DNA from: a virus
Direction: 5' to 3' (one strand)
Virus record (IMG/VR): IMGVR_UViG_3300014501_000055
Span: 1 to 30,427 of that record
DNA length: 30,427 nt
A model generated the notes under the pieces. The model saw only the letters and a program-made list of their open reading frames with translations, made no database searches and was not told where the DNA came from. Position 1 is the first letter of the stretch; every line of letters begins with the position of its first letter. Positions 1 to 9,293 of the stretch are shown piece after piece. Both the position numbers and the translations under genes were made by a program.

Positions 1-1381
1 TGTTGGAGGTTGTAGCCATGCCGCAAGTGATATTCTCTACGTCGAAACCGGACCCTTCGGTGACGCCGATTGGATCGCCGAGCACCAGCGCAGCAGAGGT
101 CAGGGTGATCGTGTCGCCGCCGATAATGTAGGAGGAACTGGTTTGATAAGTCCCGATGCCTCCTGTCGTCCCTGTTAGTTGCTTCACGATGTAGATGCCG
201 CCAGCAAAATTGCCGCCAATATCGGTCAGGAGTTGCCCAACGCCGATAGTACCGCTGAGCACACTGGTCACGGTCAGTGTTGTGCCTGAGACTGAGCCAT
301 CGACCTGAGCGTTGCCGTCCTGGCCACCCCACAAGAGGCCGGAGCCTTCGCCGCCGCCGATAATCAGGAACGGCGATATGATCCCGGCAGTGGGAATCGC
401 GGCAAGATTGGTGGCAATGATCGGCCGTTTGGTGAGACACTGACCGAACCATGTGATGCCCGGACTGCCGCCATAGCTGCCGACGGGAATGGGAGTGCCG
501 GCGGTCTCAGCAGCATTGACGGCAGCTTGAAGGGCTGCGCCATCGTCCGTCACGCCATCGCATTTCGCGCCGAAGTCTTTGATGTTGATGAGATCGGCAA
601 CCTTGCTGTTCCAAGTCCGCGTGACAGCGCCGATGCCGGGTTGCTTGAACAAGCTTGCGACGCCGCTGTCGGCGATTGCATTGCCCGTGGTGTTGGAAAA
701 AGACGCCAGATCGCCGATGGTCGAAGTGCCAGGGCCGACGACGTTTCCACTGCCGGGCGCACCAGCCTGACATTTCGGGTTAAGTCCGGTTGCGTCGAAA
801 CTGAGAAACGCGCTCGCGCACTGGCTCGGCAACGGCATCGGGCCGGTCGTATTGCCGGGCGCGAAGAACAGCCCGCGGCCGGTCAGGTCATTCGTCTTGT
901 CCCAAATCTCGCGGTTCTGAGAAATGATGTCGGTGAGTACCTGATTGAACGCGCGCGCCGGCACGCCCTGATTTTCGTTGAACTGCGACAGCCGCCGCGG
1001 GCGCCGCGCCCCGACGATCTGGACGGTGCCGGTCTGCGCATTGGTAAACGTCAGCACCGCATCGGTGATTGGGCGCGGGATAGTCGCGAGTTGCCCGGTC
1101 GGGCTGGTGATCGTCCAGCCATAGGTCGGATCGTTGTAGCTGACCTCGACGCCGTTTAGCCAAACCTCGACCCAATCCTGGTAGTCTGTCGAATCGCCGT
1201 ACAGGGCAAAATTGACCGCGCACGCGCAGATCGAGGTCGTGATGCTATATGAGGTCAGGCGGGCGGTGTCGGGAAGGGCGGGAACCGGCGGCGGCGGGCC
1301 GCTCTGCGCAAGGGCTACCAGCGGGCACAGGACGGCCGCCAGCAGGCTTCCGGCGAGGATGGTCCGGCGCAGCAGGTTCAT
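1..1381 (-). CDS. Tail fibre/tailspike: T7-type N-terminal adaptor plus pectate-lyase-type domain (partial, runs off window)
   Basis: The frame is open from the ATG at 1381 to the window edge (460 residues, C-terminus missing). Residues 1-26 look like a signal peptide: basic MNLLRR, a hydrophobic core, then VALAQS. A proline-rich linker follows. Residues about 40-150 resemble the T7 gp17 N-terminal adaptor: a W-x-E-V-W-L-N-G-V-E-V strand, later GARRPRRLSQF and a helical NQVLTDIISQNREIW, which in T7 attaches the fibre to the tail tube. At about residues 268-290, IKDFGAKCDGVTDD followed by AALQAAVNAA is the classic start of the pectate-lyase-3 beta-helix fold of phage depolymerase spikes. It is the last gene of the late series, as gene 17 is in T7. 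No strong Shine-Dalgarno is seen before the ATG, but no other start lies nearby. A leader on a virion fibre is odd. Role in host binding or polysaccharide cleavage is inference. Confidence 0.85.
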   Translation of the reverse strand, partial: MNLLRRTILAGSLLAAVLCPLVALAQSGPPPPVPALPDTARLTSYSITTSICACAVNFALYGDSTDYQDWVEVWLNGVEVSYNDPTYGWTITSPTGQLATIPRPITDAVLTFTNAQTGTVQIVGARRPRRLSQFNENQGVPARAFNQVLTDIISQNREIWDKTNDLTGRGLFFAPGNTTGPMPLPSQCASAFLSFDATGLNPKCQAGAPGSGNVVGPGTSTIGDLASFSNTTGNAIADSGVASLFKQPGIGAVTRTWNSKVADLINIKDFGAKCDGVTDDGAALQAAVNAAETAGTPIPVGSYGGSPGITWFGQCLTKRPIIATNLAAIPTAGIISPFLIIGGGEGSGLLWGGQDGNAQVDGSVSGTTLTVTSVLSGTIGVGQLLTDIGGNFAGGIYIVKQLTGTTGGIGTYQTSSSYIIGGDTITLTSAALVLGDPIGVTEGSGFDVENITCGMATTSN

Positions 1382-1472
1382 GGCCGAGAGTCATGCAAGC
1401 GCCCCGCTGGGCTGGCAACGCACGTTTGGCCATGTGGCGGCCGATGATGCCCAGAAAGCGCCGTAGGCTCAT
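1245..1472 (-). CDS. Possible small coupled ORF between ejection gene and fibre gene
   Basis: The ATG overlaps the stop of the upstream ejection-protein gene (ATGA), the coupling mode used throughout this cluster. It would encode 75 residues beginning MSLRRFLGIIGRH. The last two thirds overlap the fibre gene in another frame and are Pro/Arg-rich, as expected of a shadow frame, so at most the first ~30 codons look meaningful. It contains the recurrent CGTGCGTTGC motif. No family recognised; it may simply be the untranslated gap. Confidence 0.2.
   Translation of the reverse strand: MSLRRFLGIIGRHMAKRALPAQRGACMTLGHEPAAPDHPRRKPAGGRPVPAGSPCAERPAAAGSRPSRHRPPDLI
1415..1424 (-). promoter_or_regulatory. 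Recurrent late motif CGTGCGTTGC, copy A (before tail fibre)
   Basis: On the minus strand the sequence is ACGTGCGTTGCC, 33 nt before the fibre ATG. It is one of five copies of the 10-mer, all in the direction of late transcription. Function is inferred from position only. Confidence 0.45.
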
Positions 1473-3922
1473 TGGCCGATGGCGGTTCCGAGGTCCGGGG
1501 CGCGGGTTGGGGCACCCTCCCCGGACGGCCACCAATAGCCGCTGCCCTGCTTGGCGGCGTTTTTGGCCTGCCGGTTGAAGGACTGCCGGTAATTGGGGTC
1601 GACGAGAACCTGAATCTTGTCCCAGAGCAGCCGGTCGACGGCCAGCTTTGTGTACCAGGTCTGCGGCGTCCAGCGCTTGCCCATCGCAAAAGCCTGCTGC
1701 CCAAAGGTCTGCCGGCCGGTCTGATCGAGTTGTTGCCGGATTGGCGACGTTATCAGGTTAGCGGTGTCGCCAAGCAACCCAGGAATCGGGCCTAAAAGCT
1801 GGCTAGCAATCTCGGTGCCGCTGCGCTGGCCTTGGAGCGCCGCTGAGAGAATGTCGCCGTAGATGCCGCCAGCGCCGCCGCGCGCGAACGCCTGTACCCA
1901 AAACTTCGGCTGCGCCATGTCGAGCGGGTCTTTACCGGCGATCGTCGCCGCAGCCTGTAGCGATACCGCGCCGGCAGCCATGCTGAGCAAGGTGAAGGCC
2001 GCACCGCGGGCAACACGGTTTTCCAGCGGCCCATCGACCAGCGTGCGCATCAGGTGCGTGGTCATGCGCTCAAGGACGAATTGCTTGTATTGCCCGGCCG
2101 CCAGCCAAAACTCGCCCGATGCCGTGCCGCGCAACGCGCCGCCGCCGATGATAGCTTGCGTGCGAATATCCGGCTGGTGAAAAGCGTAGCTGCCCTGTTC
2201 CTTGATTGCCATCATGAGCCGGTCGGACAGCGGCGCGTCGATCTTGGTTGTGTCGAGATAGCGCGCGCCGTTGCTGGCGACGAATGGGTCTGGCGCGCGA
2301 ATCTTGTCCCAATCGGCGGGCGTGAAGCCGTAATAGCCGAGGAAATGATCGCGGAACGCCGGATCGAGTTTGTCGAACGATTGACCGCGCATCCCCTCGA
2401 TTTGATTGAGCATCGAGACTTGCCAGCCGAGACGGCCGTTCGTCGTCCACATATCGGCGCCGGTCGCCTTGACCACACCGCGCGACACCTTGCGGATCAG
2501 GCCGGATACGTTGATCTGATCCTCGTATTTGCGGACGTAATTGTTGATGAAGTCCATGTAGCCGTGCGAACTGATTTGAAGATGTTGCGCGACCTCACGA
2601 CTGAGCGAGCCGTCAAATACCTGGCCGAGCACGCGGAAGCCGGACATGCCGAGGAAGTTTGATGCCATCAGCGTCATCGCGGAATCGCCGGGAATGATGG
2701 TGATCGGCAGGTTGCGGAGCGATGCCATGCCAACAAGATCGCGCGCGCCGGACATGATGCGGGCAAACGTCTGATTGGCGACAGGATGACCGCGCCCGGC
2801 AATCAAATTATAGCTGTTTTGCAGCGTGTTCTGGCTCGTCATAAAGCCAGCGCCCTTGACCGGCGTACTCGGATCGTCCTTCACCAGCCGCATTGCAGCC
2901 GCCCACACCGCGTCGGGATGCGCGCCGAATGTCTCGTGCAGCGCAATCGAGCGCGCCATGTGATCGATGTGATTGCTCACCGCCGCCATGATCTCATTGC
3001 CAACGCCGTATTTGGCTTGCAGTTTGAGCCACGAATCGGCACCAGCTTGGCCGGACTGAAACTCAAATGTGCGGCCCTGCTTGGAGAATGGCGCATCGCC
3101 GCCGCCTTCGGTCTTGATGTCCGAATAGGCTTTTTTCAGCATGTCCTCATAGCGCGCCGCTGTCGCGTAGCGATTGGTTTCCTTGTCGAACAGCTTAAGG
3201 CCACCGTTCGATATTTCGGCCATGTGGTCTTTGACGTATTCGGCCTCCGGTACGCGCGCGACACGATCAGGTGTCCAGTGCTGCATCAGCCGCCAATCTT
3301 CTAGCTCGGCAAACACCTTGCCTGCAGCTTTGGCGCGATCAGCGCCGTAATCGATCATCTTCTGAAAGCCGTCCGACACCGCCTTGGCGGCAGGATCGGC
3401 GGTCGCAACACCGAAGCGCTCGCGAATGAAATTTTGCGTATGGTCGACGAGTTCTTGCCCTTTGGCCCAGCCAGATTTGAACTTGTCGAGTTCAGGGCCG
3501 AGCATGGCGAATAGCTGATCCTTGATGCGCAGCCCGCGATAGTCCGCGTTGCCATCGGAGAATATCGGGTGCGTCGGGTCATCTTTGCGCAGTGCATTGA
3601 GCCGGTTGTCGCCGATCAGCGTGTCTTTGCTCACCACGCCAGCGAGTGCGGCATTGCGCCCGCGCGGATCTTCGACGATGCGCTTCTCGATTGTCTGCCA
3701 GCGCTTCACATCGGCAGCGATGCCGATCTGATTCTGGATTGCCTTGTCGCGCATTTTCTTTGCGGTTTCGAGCGCGGCGGCGGCATCCGCGCTCGCGGGG
3801 CCGGTCTGGCGCGAATACTCGGCTTTCGAGCGGCGGAAAAACTCAAGCGCCTCGTCCGCGATCGCGCGGCTCACCGTTTTGGTGGCGACCAATTTTTCTA
3901 TACACTCGGCTACGTCAGCCAT
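1469..3922 (-). CDS. Large internal virion / ejection protein (817 aa)
   Basis: The 817-residue protein begins MADVAECIEKLVATK and is largely alpha-helical with Ala/Lys/Glu-rich stretches. A hydrophobic segment lies near the C-terminal quarter (AAFTLLSMAAGAVSLQAAA), followed by LLGPIPGLLGDTANL, consistent with a protein that inserts into or crosses the envelope. It occupies the place of the gp15/gp16 ejection proteins of T7-like phages, between the tail tube genes and the fibre. It starts 10 nt after the stop of the 515-aa gene and ends in an ATGA junction. No catalytic motif is visible. The ejection role is inferred from size, composition and synteny. Confidence 0.6.
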   Translation of the reverse strand: MADVAECIEKLVATKTVSRAIADEALEFFRRSKAEYSRQTGPASADAAAALETAKKMRDKAIQNQIGIAADVKRWQTIEKRIVEDPRGRNAALAGVVSKDTLIGDNRLNALRKDDPTHPIFSDGNADYRGLRIKDQLFAMLGPELDKFKSGWAKGQELVDHTQNFIRERFGVATADPAAKAVSDGFQKMIDYGADRAKAAGKVFAELEDWRLMQHWTPDRVARVPEAEYVKDHMAEISNGGLKLFDKETNRYATAARYEDMLKKAYSDIKTEGGGDAPFSKQGRTFEFQSGQAGADSWLKLQAKYGVGNEIMAAVSNHIDHMARSIALHETFGAHPDAVWAAAMRLVKDDPSTPVKGAGFMTSQNTLQNSYNLIAGRGHPVANQTFARIMSGARDLVGMASLRNLPITIIPGDSAMTLMASNFLGMSGFRVLGQVFDGSLSREVAQHLQISSHGYMDFINNYVRKYEDQINVSGLIRKVSRGVVKATGADMWTTNGRLGWQVSMLNQIEGMRGQSFDKLDPAFRDHFLGYYGFTPADWDKIRAPDPFVASNGARYLDTTKIDAPLSDRLMMAIKEQGSYAFHQPDIRTQAIIGGGALRGTASGEFWLAAGQYKQFVLERMTTHLMRTLVDGPLENRVARGAAFTLLSMAAGAVSLQAAATIAGKDPLDMAQPKFWVQAFARGGAGGIYGDILSAALQGQRSGTEIASQLLGPIPGLLGDTANLITSPIRQQLDQTGRQTFGQQAFAMGKRWTPQTWYTKLAVDRLLWDKIQVLVDPNYRQSFNRQAKNAAKQGSGYWWPSGEGAPTRAPDLGTAIGQ

Positions 3923-3931
3923 GCTATGATC

Positions 3932-5479
3932 CTATCTGCCGCCCTGACTACCAGCGTCCGCCTCCGAAGTTTCGGAAACTGGATTAGCACAAGCCTGAAT
4001 CTGCTCAGCAGCGGCCTTGTAGCCATCGACCTCGTTCATCGCACTATCGAGCGAGCGGTAAACCGGCTCGCCCTGTTCATCGACGCCAGCCGGGATTCGC
4101 ACGTTGCCAGCGACCTGCGCGCGCTCAATATCGGCCCGTAGCGCGGCTTCATGTTCCGGCGCAGCCAGCGTTTCGCGCATTTGATCGGCGCTCTGCATCG
4201 AGGGCGTTGCCGCGACTTCGGCATCAAGACGGCGCTGTGCAGCAAAGTCTGTCGCGCTCGGCAGCGTGTCGGCGACGGTCTGCGGACGATCCATGACCGA
4301 TTGAAGGATCGAACGCGCCTCGTTATCGGTCTTTGCCTTGGCGACACCTTGAGCAAGTATCTCAGCATCTTCTTTCGGCATGTCATAACCTACTGCCTTG
4401 GCGGTTCCGCTGATCCAGTCCTCTAGCGTGGCCGTATGTGCCTCTGCTGCTTGTTCTTTCGCTGCGGCCTCAAACGGCAATTCACCTATCGCGGTGGTGC
4501 GCTCAGCTTGCGCGGCTGCGGTCGCCTCGGTCGCGGCTCCGCGCGCCGTCATTGCCTCATCGACCGATGCGGCAGGATCGTGACCGGCTACCTGAGTATC
4601 AACGTCCATCTTGCGGCCCGCAACGATATCGTCGATCGCTTTGCCCAATGCCTCGCGGTGCGCGACTTCGCCACCGACGCTGGGCAAGACGTTCGATTGC
4701 TGGATATTGGCTTCGCTTTCGACGACGTTGCCCGCATCGCGCACTGTCGTCGGCAACATCGGATCAGTTTTCATGTAGCGCCACAGATTGCCGAGCAGCT
4801 TTGTGGTCGCGCCGAATGCTGCGCCGCCGATTCCAGCTTCCGCAATGTTCGCGCCCGGCTCTCCGCTCGCACCGTAGCCGGGCTGCACCTGTTCACGGAA
4901 ACCGGCGTTCATCTTCTCGTTAGCAGCCTGCGACACGGCGCCGAACGCGCCCCACAGCACCGCACGGCCAAGCACGCCGACCGCCGCTTCCGGCACCACT
5001 ACCGCACTGACGAGGTTCACCGGGTCAAGCGCGGTAGTCGCGATGCCGCCCAGCGCCATGCCGACCTTACCGCCGAATGTCTTTTCCCGGTCGGCCAGCG
5101 CTGCATAATTGGCGCGCGCGGTTTGCGATGCCTGGATCGTCCGCCGTTCGAGCTCGTCGTCGGTCAGGTCTGGAATGGTCATCAGCGCCGGATTGGCGGC
5201 CTTCATCTTGCCGACCACATCCTGTGCGGATTGCATCAGGTCGGTGCGGGCATAGACCTGCTTACGGATGTCCTCGCCGCTCGCCTGCTGCACGTCATTG
5301 AGATAGCCATCGAACGCCGCCCGCTCGGCATTGCTATGCGCGAGATTGTCGCTGAATTGCTGGCCCTCCTGCCACGCGGCGTCAAAGCTTTCGCCGAACG
5401 TCGCTGGCAGGTCGCGGCCTTCCTCGGGCTGCGGCAGCGCGGCAACGGCGGTGTTGTTCTGCCACAGGTCGAGCATCAA
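3932..5479 (-). CDS. Internal virion / ejection protein (515 aa)
   Basis: This 515-residue protein has an acidic, helical N-terminus and a glycine/alanine-rich amphipathic stretch at about residues 145-185 ([19 protein letters not shown], then [18 protein letters not shown]). Long Ala/Glu/Thr-rich coiled-coil-like sequence follows, including [16 protein letters not shown]. Its ATG overlaps the stop of the lysozyme-containing gene by 4 nt (ATGA). Together with the genes on either side it forms the ejection set expected between tail tube and fibre in T7-type gene order. No enzymatic motif is recognised and it could be one part of a split gp15/gp16-type protein. Function is inferred from context. 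Confidence 0.6.
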   Translation of the reverse strand: MMLDLWQNNTAVAALPQPEEGRDLPATFGESFDAAWQEGQQFSDNLAHSNAERAAFDGYLNDVQQASGEDIRKQVYARTDLMQSAQDVVGKMKAANPALMTIPDLTDDELERRTIQASQTARANYAALADREKTFGGKVGMALGGIATTALDPVNLVSAVVVPEAAVGVLGRAVLWGAFGAVSQAANEKMNAGFREQVQPGYGASGEPGANIAEAGIGGAAFGATTKLLGNLWRYMKTDPMLPTTVRDAGNVVESEANIQQSNVLPSVGGEVAHREALGKAIDDIVAGRKMDVDTQVAGHDPAASVDEAMTARGAATEATAAAQAERTTAIGELPFEAAAKEQAAEAHTATLEDWISGTAKAVGYDMPKEDAEILAQGVAKAKTDNEARSILQSVMDRPQTVADTLPSATDFAAQRRLDAEVAATPSMQSADQMRETLAAPEHEAALRADIERAQVAGNVRIPAGVDEQGEPVYRSLDSAMNEVDGYKAAAEQIQACANPVSETSEADAGSQGGR

Positions 5480-8400
5480 ACGCCGCCGTACATCTGCGGG
5501 ATCAGATTGGTGTTGTCGGGCGATGCGGCTGGCGGTCCAGTGCGATTGCGCAGGTCAAGCACGAACTTTTGCGGACTGCCGCCCAGGTATCGCGCGGCCT
5601 GTGCTTGGTGCAAGGATTGCGCATAAGCGTCCGCGTTATCTGGATTATCGAATTTGCCTAAGAATTTTCCAGTGCGGCGGTAAGTGTCGATCGCTTCCTG
5701 ATTAGACATAATGCGGCCGTCGTCGCTCACGGTTGGTACTAGAACTTCTTTGCCATCCTCGTCGAATGACATTGACCGCACGGTCGATATCGAACCGTCC
5801 GCATTTTTAACCGTTGGCCGACTGTTCAAGTCGATGTTGCCAGGAGTTACCATTCCATTTGCTTGACCTGTCGGCGCGCCGCTCGGAACGCCCTGATAGG
5901 CATAGATCGGCTTCATGGGATCACGGCCGAGTTTGACGAAGTAGCGGCCGTCACCAACGCTTTCGAGTTGCGCGGACGAGCGCAGATAGGCCGCCGTAAC
6001 CGGCTGGCCGCCGAGCGTCTTGACCCCGTTCAAGTCCTGATCGGTCACGCCTTGCAGCACACCGTCGAATCGCAGCTGGCTCATGCCGCGCGCGGGCGCT
6101 ATGAAATCGCCGCCGTTGTGGCGCAGGATGCCGCCGGTCACGTCCGTCACGGCTTGGTTTAGCCGCGCGGCCGAATAGGTGGTCTGCCCGGATTGCGCGG
6201 ACAGGTCGGCATAGCGGGCCTTCACCATGCTTTCCGTCGTCGCATACGCGCCGGCCGGGTCAGTACGGTCCTGTAGCGTGAAAATCGAGGACGGCAGCGC
6301 CTTGTCCAGATCGCCGTGATATTGCGCTTTGGCCTCGCCTTCGCCCTCCGGGTCATATCGCTTATCGGTCTTGATCGCCGTCTGGCCGCGAAAGATTGAC
6401 GCCGCCACATCGGGCGCGGTTGCCATCATCGAGCCTGCTGCGGCTTCCGCCATCCCGCTCGGCTCATTGCCGCCGATCTTGCGCAACGTCGCGCCGCGCA
6501 CGTCCTCGGGCAGTTGTGCGATGGCACCATAAATCCCAGCCTTGACCGCCGGATCAGGATTGGCGAGCGCAGCCTTGACCTGCACCAAATCCTGCTTGTC
6601 AAGCGCAGCAAGCGGGCCAGTCTGCCAATTTGCTGCCGCAGTCTGTGCAATCTGCCCACGCATTTGCAATCCGGCGAGCAGCTTTTGCGGGTCGCTGAAA
6701 TCGAGCGGGGCCGGCGTCTTAAACTTGTCGGGAAAATTCTGGACGGCCGTGGCTATCGGATCGTCCTGCAACCCCTTTTGGATCGCCTCGGTGCGAGCGG
6801 TTAATTGCTTCTCGATCAGGTCGGCGCCCGGCGTGGCCGATCCGCTCGCCATCTGCCGGCGGTATTCCAGTTCAAGCGCGGTCTGTTGCGCGACCGGCAG
6901 TTGCGAAATGCGCTCGACCTTATCCATGATGTCGAGGCCGCTTGCCACTTTGGCCTGCAAATCGACGTTGTTTGTCGAGCGCGCGGCGGCAATTATATCG
7001 TCAACGGTATCCTTGTTCGGAATGCCTCCCTTACCTGCCTGCCAATCGTCGGTGATCTGCTTCCACGCGCGCGTCGCGGTATCGTCCACCGTGGCCGTGC
7101 GATTGGCGATCAGCCACGATTGCACGCCGGGGCCACCGCTGCCATCCGATGGGTTACCCTGAAATACGCTGCGGGCGAGCGCCTGCCGGTTTGCAAAGCC
7201 CAAGCCGCCAGCCGGGTTTTCGGGCGTCCAACCCTGCGGGCGCTCGTAATTGATGAACGCCGCCGCCGCATCCTCGGGCGTGCGCGCGCCTTGCAATGCA
7301 GTCAGGGTCGCGGATTCCTTGCCGTGCAGTTCGTGATCGATGAATTCCAATTGCGTCTGAAAGTCCGATGCTGGCTTGCCGACCGATGCCGCATAGGCTT
7401 TCAGCGCGTCAAGCCGCTCAGCGTGAAATTGCGCGATGCCGCCCGACGTGCCCTGATCGCCAACGGCCAGCGGATTGACGCCGCTCTCATGCGCGAGATT
7501 ACCGACAATCCCGGATGCCTGCTCTGGCGTGTAGCCGCGCGATGTAAAGAACTGATAGGCCGAGCGCGCCGCCGCTGCACCACGGATCGAGTTCAACTGC
7601 TGCGTCTGATCGCCAAGCGGTTGCCGGCCGAAGTCGTCGTGCAAATCCTTATGCGCGAATGCCGAATCGACCATCGCCACGCCGGCCGGGTAGTTCGCCG
7701 CCGCAAACGCCTTGCGCACGCTTTCGACTTCATCCGGCTCAATCCGCTGGCCGAGTTGGGATGCGACGGATAGTTCACGAAATGACTCGCGCGCCTCGCC
7801 GATGTCCTGCCGGCGGATTGCCTCGTTGGCCCTGATCTCCCCGACCGAGCGTGCATAAAACCCCTGCCGCTGCGTCTCGTCCAGTTTGTAATCTGGATTG
7901 CTCAGAATATCCTTGGCGGAATCCATCGCCGCCGTGTAGCCCTGCGTCTTGTAAACCTGATCGACGTGGTACAGATTTCGCGCGCCGGCAATCTGGCTTT
8001 GGAACTGCTGTAAATCAAAGTCGCGCTGTTCCGGCGTGTAAGCCAAACGCGGGTTGCGGGTTTTCTCATCGAGCAACGACGTGTATTTGCTGAGCGCCTG
8101 CTGCATCGCCGGATCGTTGGCCGCCGCGCCGCCGCGCGCCATTGCGATAGCATCGTCGCTCGCCGAATTGATGCCGGCCGTGATCGAACCATCCGCGCGC
8201 GCTAGATCAAGCCGCTCTTTCTCATTGAGCAGCCCGCGATAGGTCAGCGTGGTTTTAGAATCGATAGACCGGCCGAGCGCAGTCCCGACTTCGGGTCCGG
8301 CTACGGCCGTCATGTCCTGCACGGCCTTTTGCTTGTACGCCTGCGCCGCCGCCGCGTAGCCTTCCGGGTTGTCCCGGTACTGTTGGCGAATGGCAATGTC

Positions 8401-8739
8401 CTGGCGGTCGGCCGCGCCGTCAGCTTCCGCCAATGCGCCGATCTTTACCGCGCGGGCGTAGGCCGTCCCGGCCAAGCCGAAGATCGGCATGTGTGAGACT
8501 TGAATGTCGCCGTTGGCATCGCGAGTGACGGCTTCCGCACCGGCACGTTCGGCCAGCGGAACCGCAGCGGTTTCCAGCGCATCGCCAGTCTTGTCGAGCG
8601 CGCGCGACAATTCCTCATAAGGCTGCGCGACCTCGGTACCGCTGAGCCGAGTCTGCGGTGCTTCGCTTGTCTCGACCGCCGCAACGCCCGGCTCGATGCC
8701 GGTTTGCGTTTGTCGCACGAAGGGCAATACGTCGGGCAT
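5476..8739 (-). CDS. Ejection protein with internal lysozyme domain (peptidoglycan-degrading)
   Basis: The 1087-residue protein has a helical N-terminal part, then at about residues 390-525 a domain matching phage tail lysozymes: [20 protein letters not shown], then LAHESG with E418 as likely catalytic glutamate, then [29 protein letters not shown] and FINYERP. Such domains cut peptidoglycan during DNA entry, as the transglycosylase of T7 gp16 does. Residues about 967-1051 form a second conserved block ([55 protein letters not shown]) that I associate with other podophage ejection proteins but cannot assign a function. The gene overlaps the upstream 184-aa gene by 1 nt and the downstream one by 4 nt. 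Confidence 0.8.
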   Translation of the reverse strand: MPDVLPFVRQTQTGIEPGVAAVETSEAPQTRLSGTEVAQPYEELSRALDKTGDALETAAVPLAERAGAEAVTRDANGDIQVSHMPIFGLAGTAYARAVKIGALAEADGAADRQDIAIRQQYRDNPEGYAAAAQAYKQKAVQDMTAVAGPEVGTALGRSIDSKTTLTYRGLLNEKERLDLARADGSITAGINSASDDAIAMARGGAAANDPAMQQALSKYTSLLDEKTRNPRLAYTPEQRDFDLQQFQSQIAGARNLYHVDQVYKTQGYTAAMDSAKDILSNPDYKLDETQRQGFYARSVGEIRANEAIRRQDIGEARESFRELSVASQLGQRIEPDEVESVRKAFAAANYPAGVAMVDSAFAHKDLHDDFGRQPLGDQTQQLNSIRGAAAARSAYQFFTSRGYTPEQASGIVGNLAHESGVNPLAVGDQGTSGGIAQFHAERLDALKAYAASVGKPASDFQTQLEFIDHELHGKESATLTALQGARTPEDAAAAFINYERPQGWTPENPAGGLGFANRQALARSVFQGNPSDGSGGPGVQSWLIANRTATVDDTATRAWKQITDDWQAGKGGIPNKDTVDDIIAAARSTNNVDLQAKVASGLDIMDKVERISQLPVAQQTALELEYRRQMASGSATPGADLIEKQLTARTEAIQKGLQDDPIATAVQNFPDKFKTPAPLDFSDPQKLLAGLQMRGQIAQTAAANWQTGPLAALDKQDLVQVKAALANPDPAVKAGIYGAIAQLPEDVRGATLRKIGGNEPSGMAEAAAGSMMATAPDVAASIFRGQTAIKTDKRYDPEGEGEAKAQYHGDLDKALPSSIFTLQDRTDPAGAYATTESMVKARYADLSAQSGQTTYSAARLNQAVTDVTGGILRHNGGDFIAPARGMSQLRFDGVLQGVTDQDLNGVKTLGGQPVTAAYLRSSAQLESVGDGRYFVKLGRDPMKPIYAYQGVPSGAPTGQANGMVTPGNIDLNSRPTVKNADGSISTVRSMSFDEDGKEVLVPTVSDDGRIMSNQEAIDTYRRTGKFLGKFDNPDNADAYAQSLHQAQAARYLGGSPQKFVLDLRNRTGPPAASPDNTNLIPQMYGGV

Positions 8740-9293
8740 CAGTAGATTGCTCCCGCTGAGCCGCCCGCGTTAAAAGCAGCGGTGCCGGTCAATGGAGCGC
8801 CCGGATCGCTACCGCCCGCCGGGCCGCCGCCGCCACTGAGCGCCTTTGAGGCTATGCTTAGAGCATCCCCGCCGCCTGTAACCCATCCCGCGAGCAGCGC
8901 ATCGCTGCCTGCTTTGCGCAGATATGCGGCGTTGGCCTCATCCGTTGCCGACTGCTCCATGATGCTATTGACCGCAGTATCCTTCCGTTCTGTGCCGGTT
9001 GTTTCAGCATAGTCACGCACCGCAGCGCCGGTCGGCGATGTCGGATCGGTATGTGCAGCCGCGCGCACAGCATCGATATTTCCGAGCGTGATATTGAGAT
9101 TGTTCGTCATCTGCGCGTTGGTCTGCGTGGCTTTCAAGTCGCCGTATTGCGCGGCCTGATCCAGCATCGCCGCCTTATAATCATCGGTCGCTTTTGTGCC
9201 TTGGCTTTGTACGACGGCGCTCCCCACCGCCGTCACCATGCCGAGCGATGAAAGGCTGGACGCCGCCGTTGCGGATGATGTCGGATCGCCCAT
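8739..9293 (-). CDS. Small internal virion protein, T7 gp14-like by position
   Basis: The 184-residue protein sits directly after tail tubular protein B and before the large ejection proteins, the place of T7 gene 14. Its N-terminus ([20 protein letters not shown]) is a weakly hydrophobic, Ala/Ser-rich helix, followed by a helical region with [20 protein letters not shown] and a Gly-rich tail. That arrangement resembles gp14-type proteins, which insert in the outer membrane to start the ejection channel. The ATG directly follows the TAG of the upstream gene. Assignment rests on synteny and composition; no diagnostic motif is available. Confidence 0.6.
   Translation of the reverse strand: MGDPTSSATAASSLSSLGMVTAVGSAVVQSQGTKATDDYKAAMLDQAAQYGDLKATQTNAQMTNNLNITLGNIDAVRAAAHTDPTSPTGAAVRDYAETTGTERKDTAVNSIMEQSATDEANAAYLRKAGSDALLAGWVTGGGDALSIASKALSGGGGPAGGSDPGAPLTGTAAFNAGGSAGAIY

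Noticed and set aside
527-1159. Long plus-strand frames opposite the fibre gene
   Set aside because: Arg/Ala-rich shadow frames in high-GC DNA; the minus frame carries recognisable fibre domains across the same bases.
4436-5626. 396-codon plus-strand frame opposite the 515-aa ejection gene
   Set aside because: Cys/Arg/His-rich composition, no motif, and it spans the junction of two coupled minus-strand genes.
6805-7773. 322-codon plus-strand frame opposite the lysozyme gene
   Set aside because: Arg-rich and without domains; the minus frame encodes the lysozyme domain.
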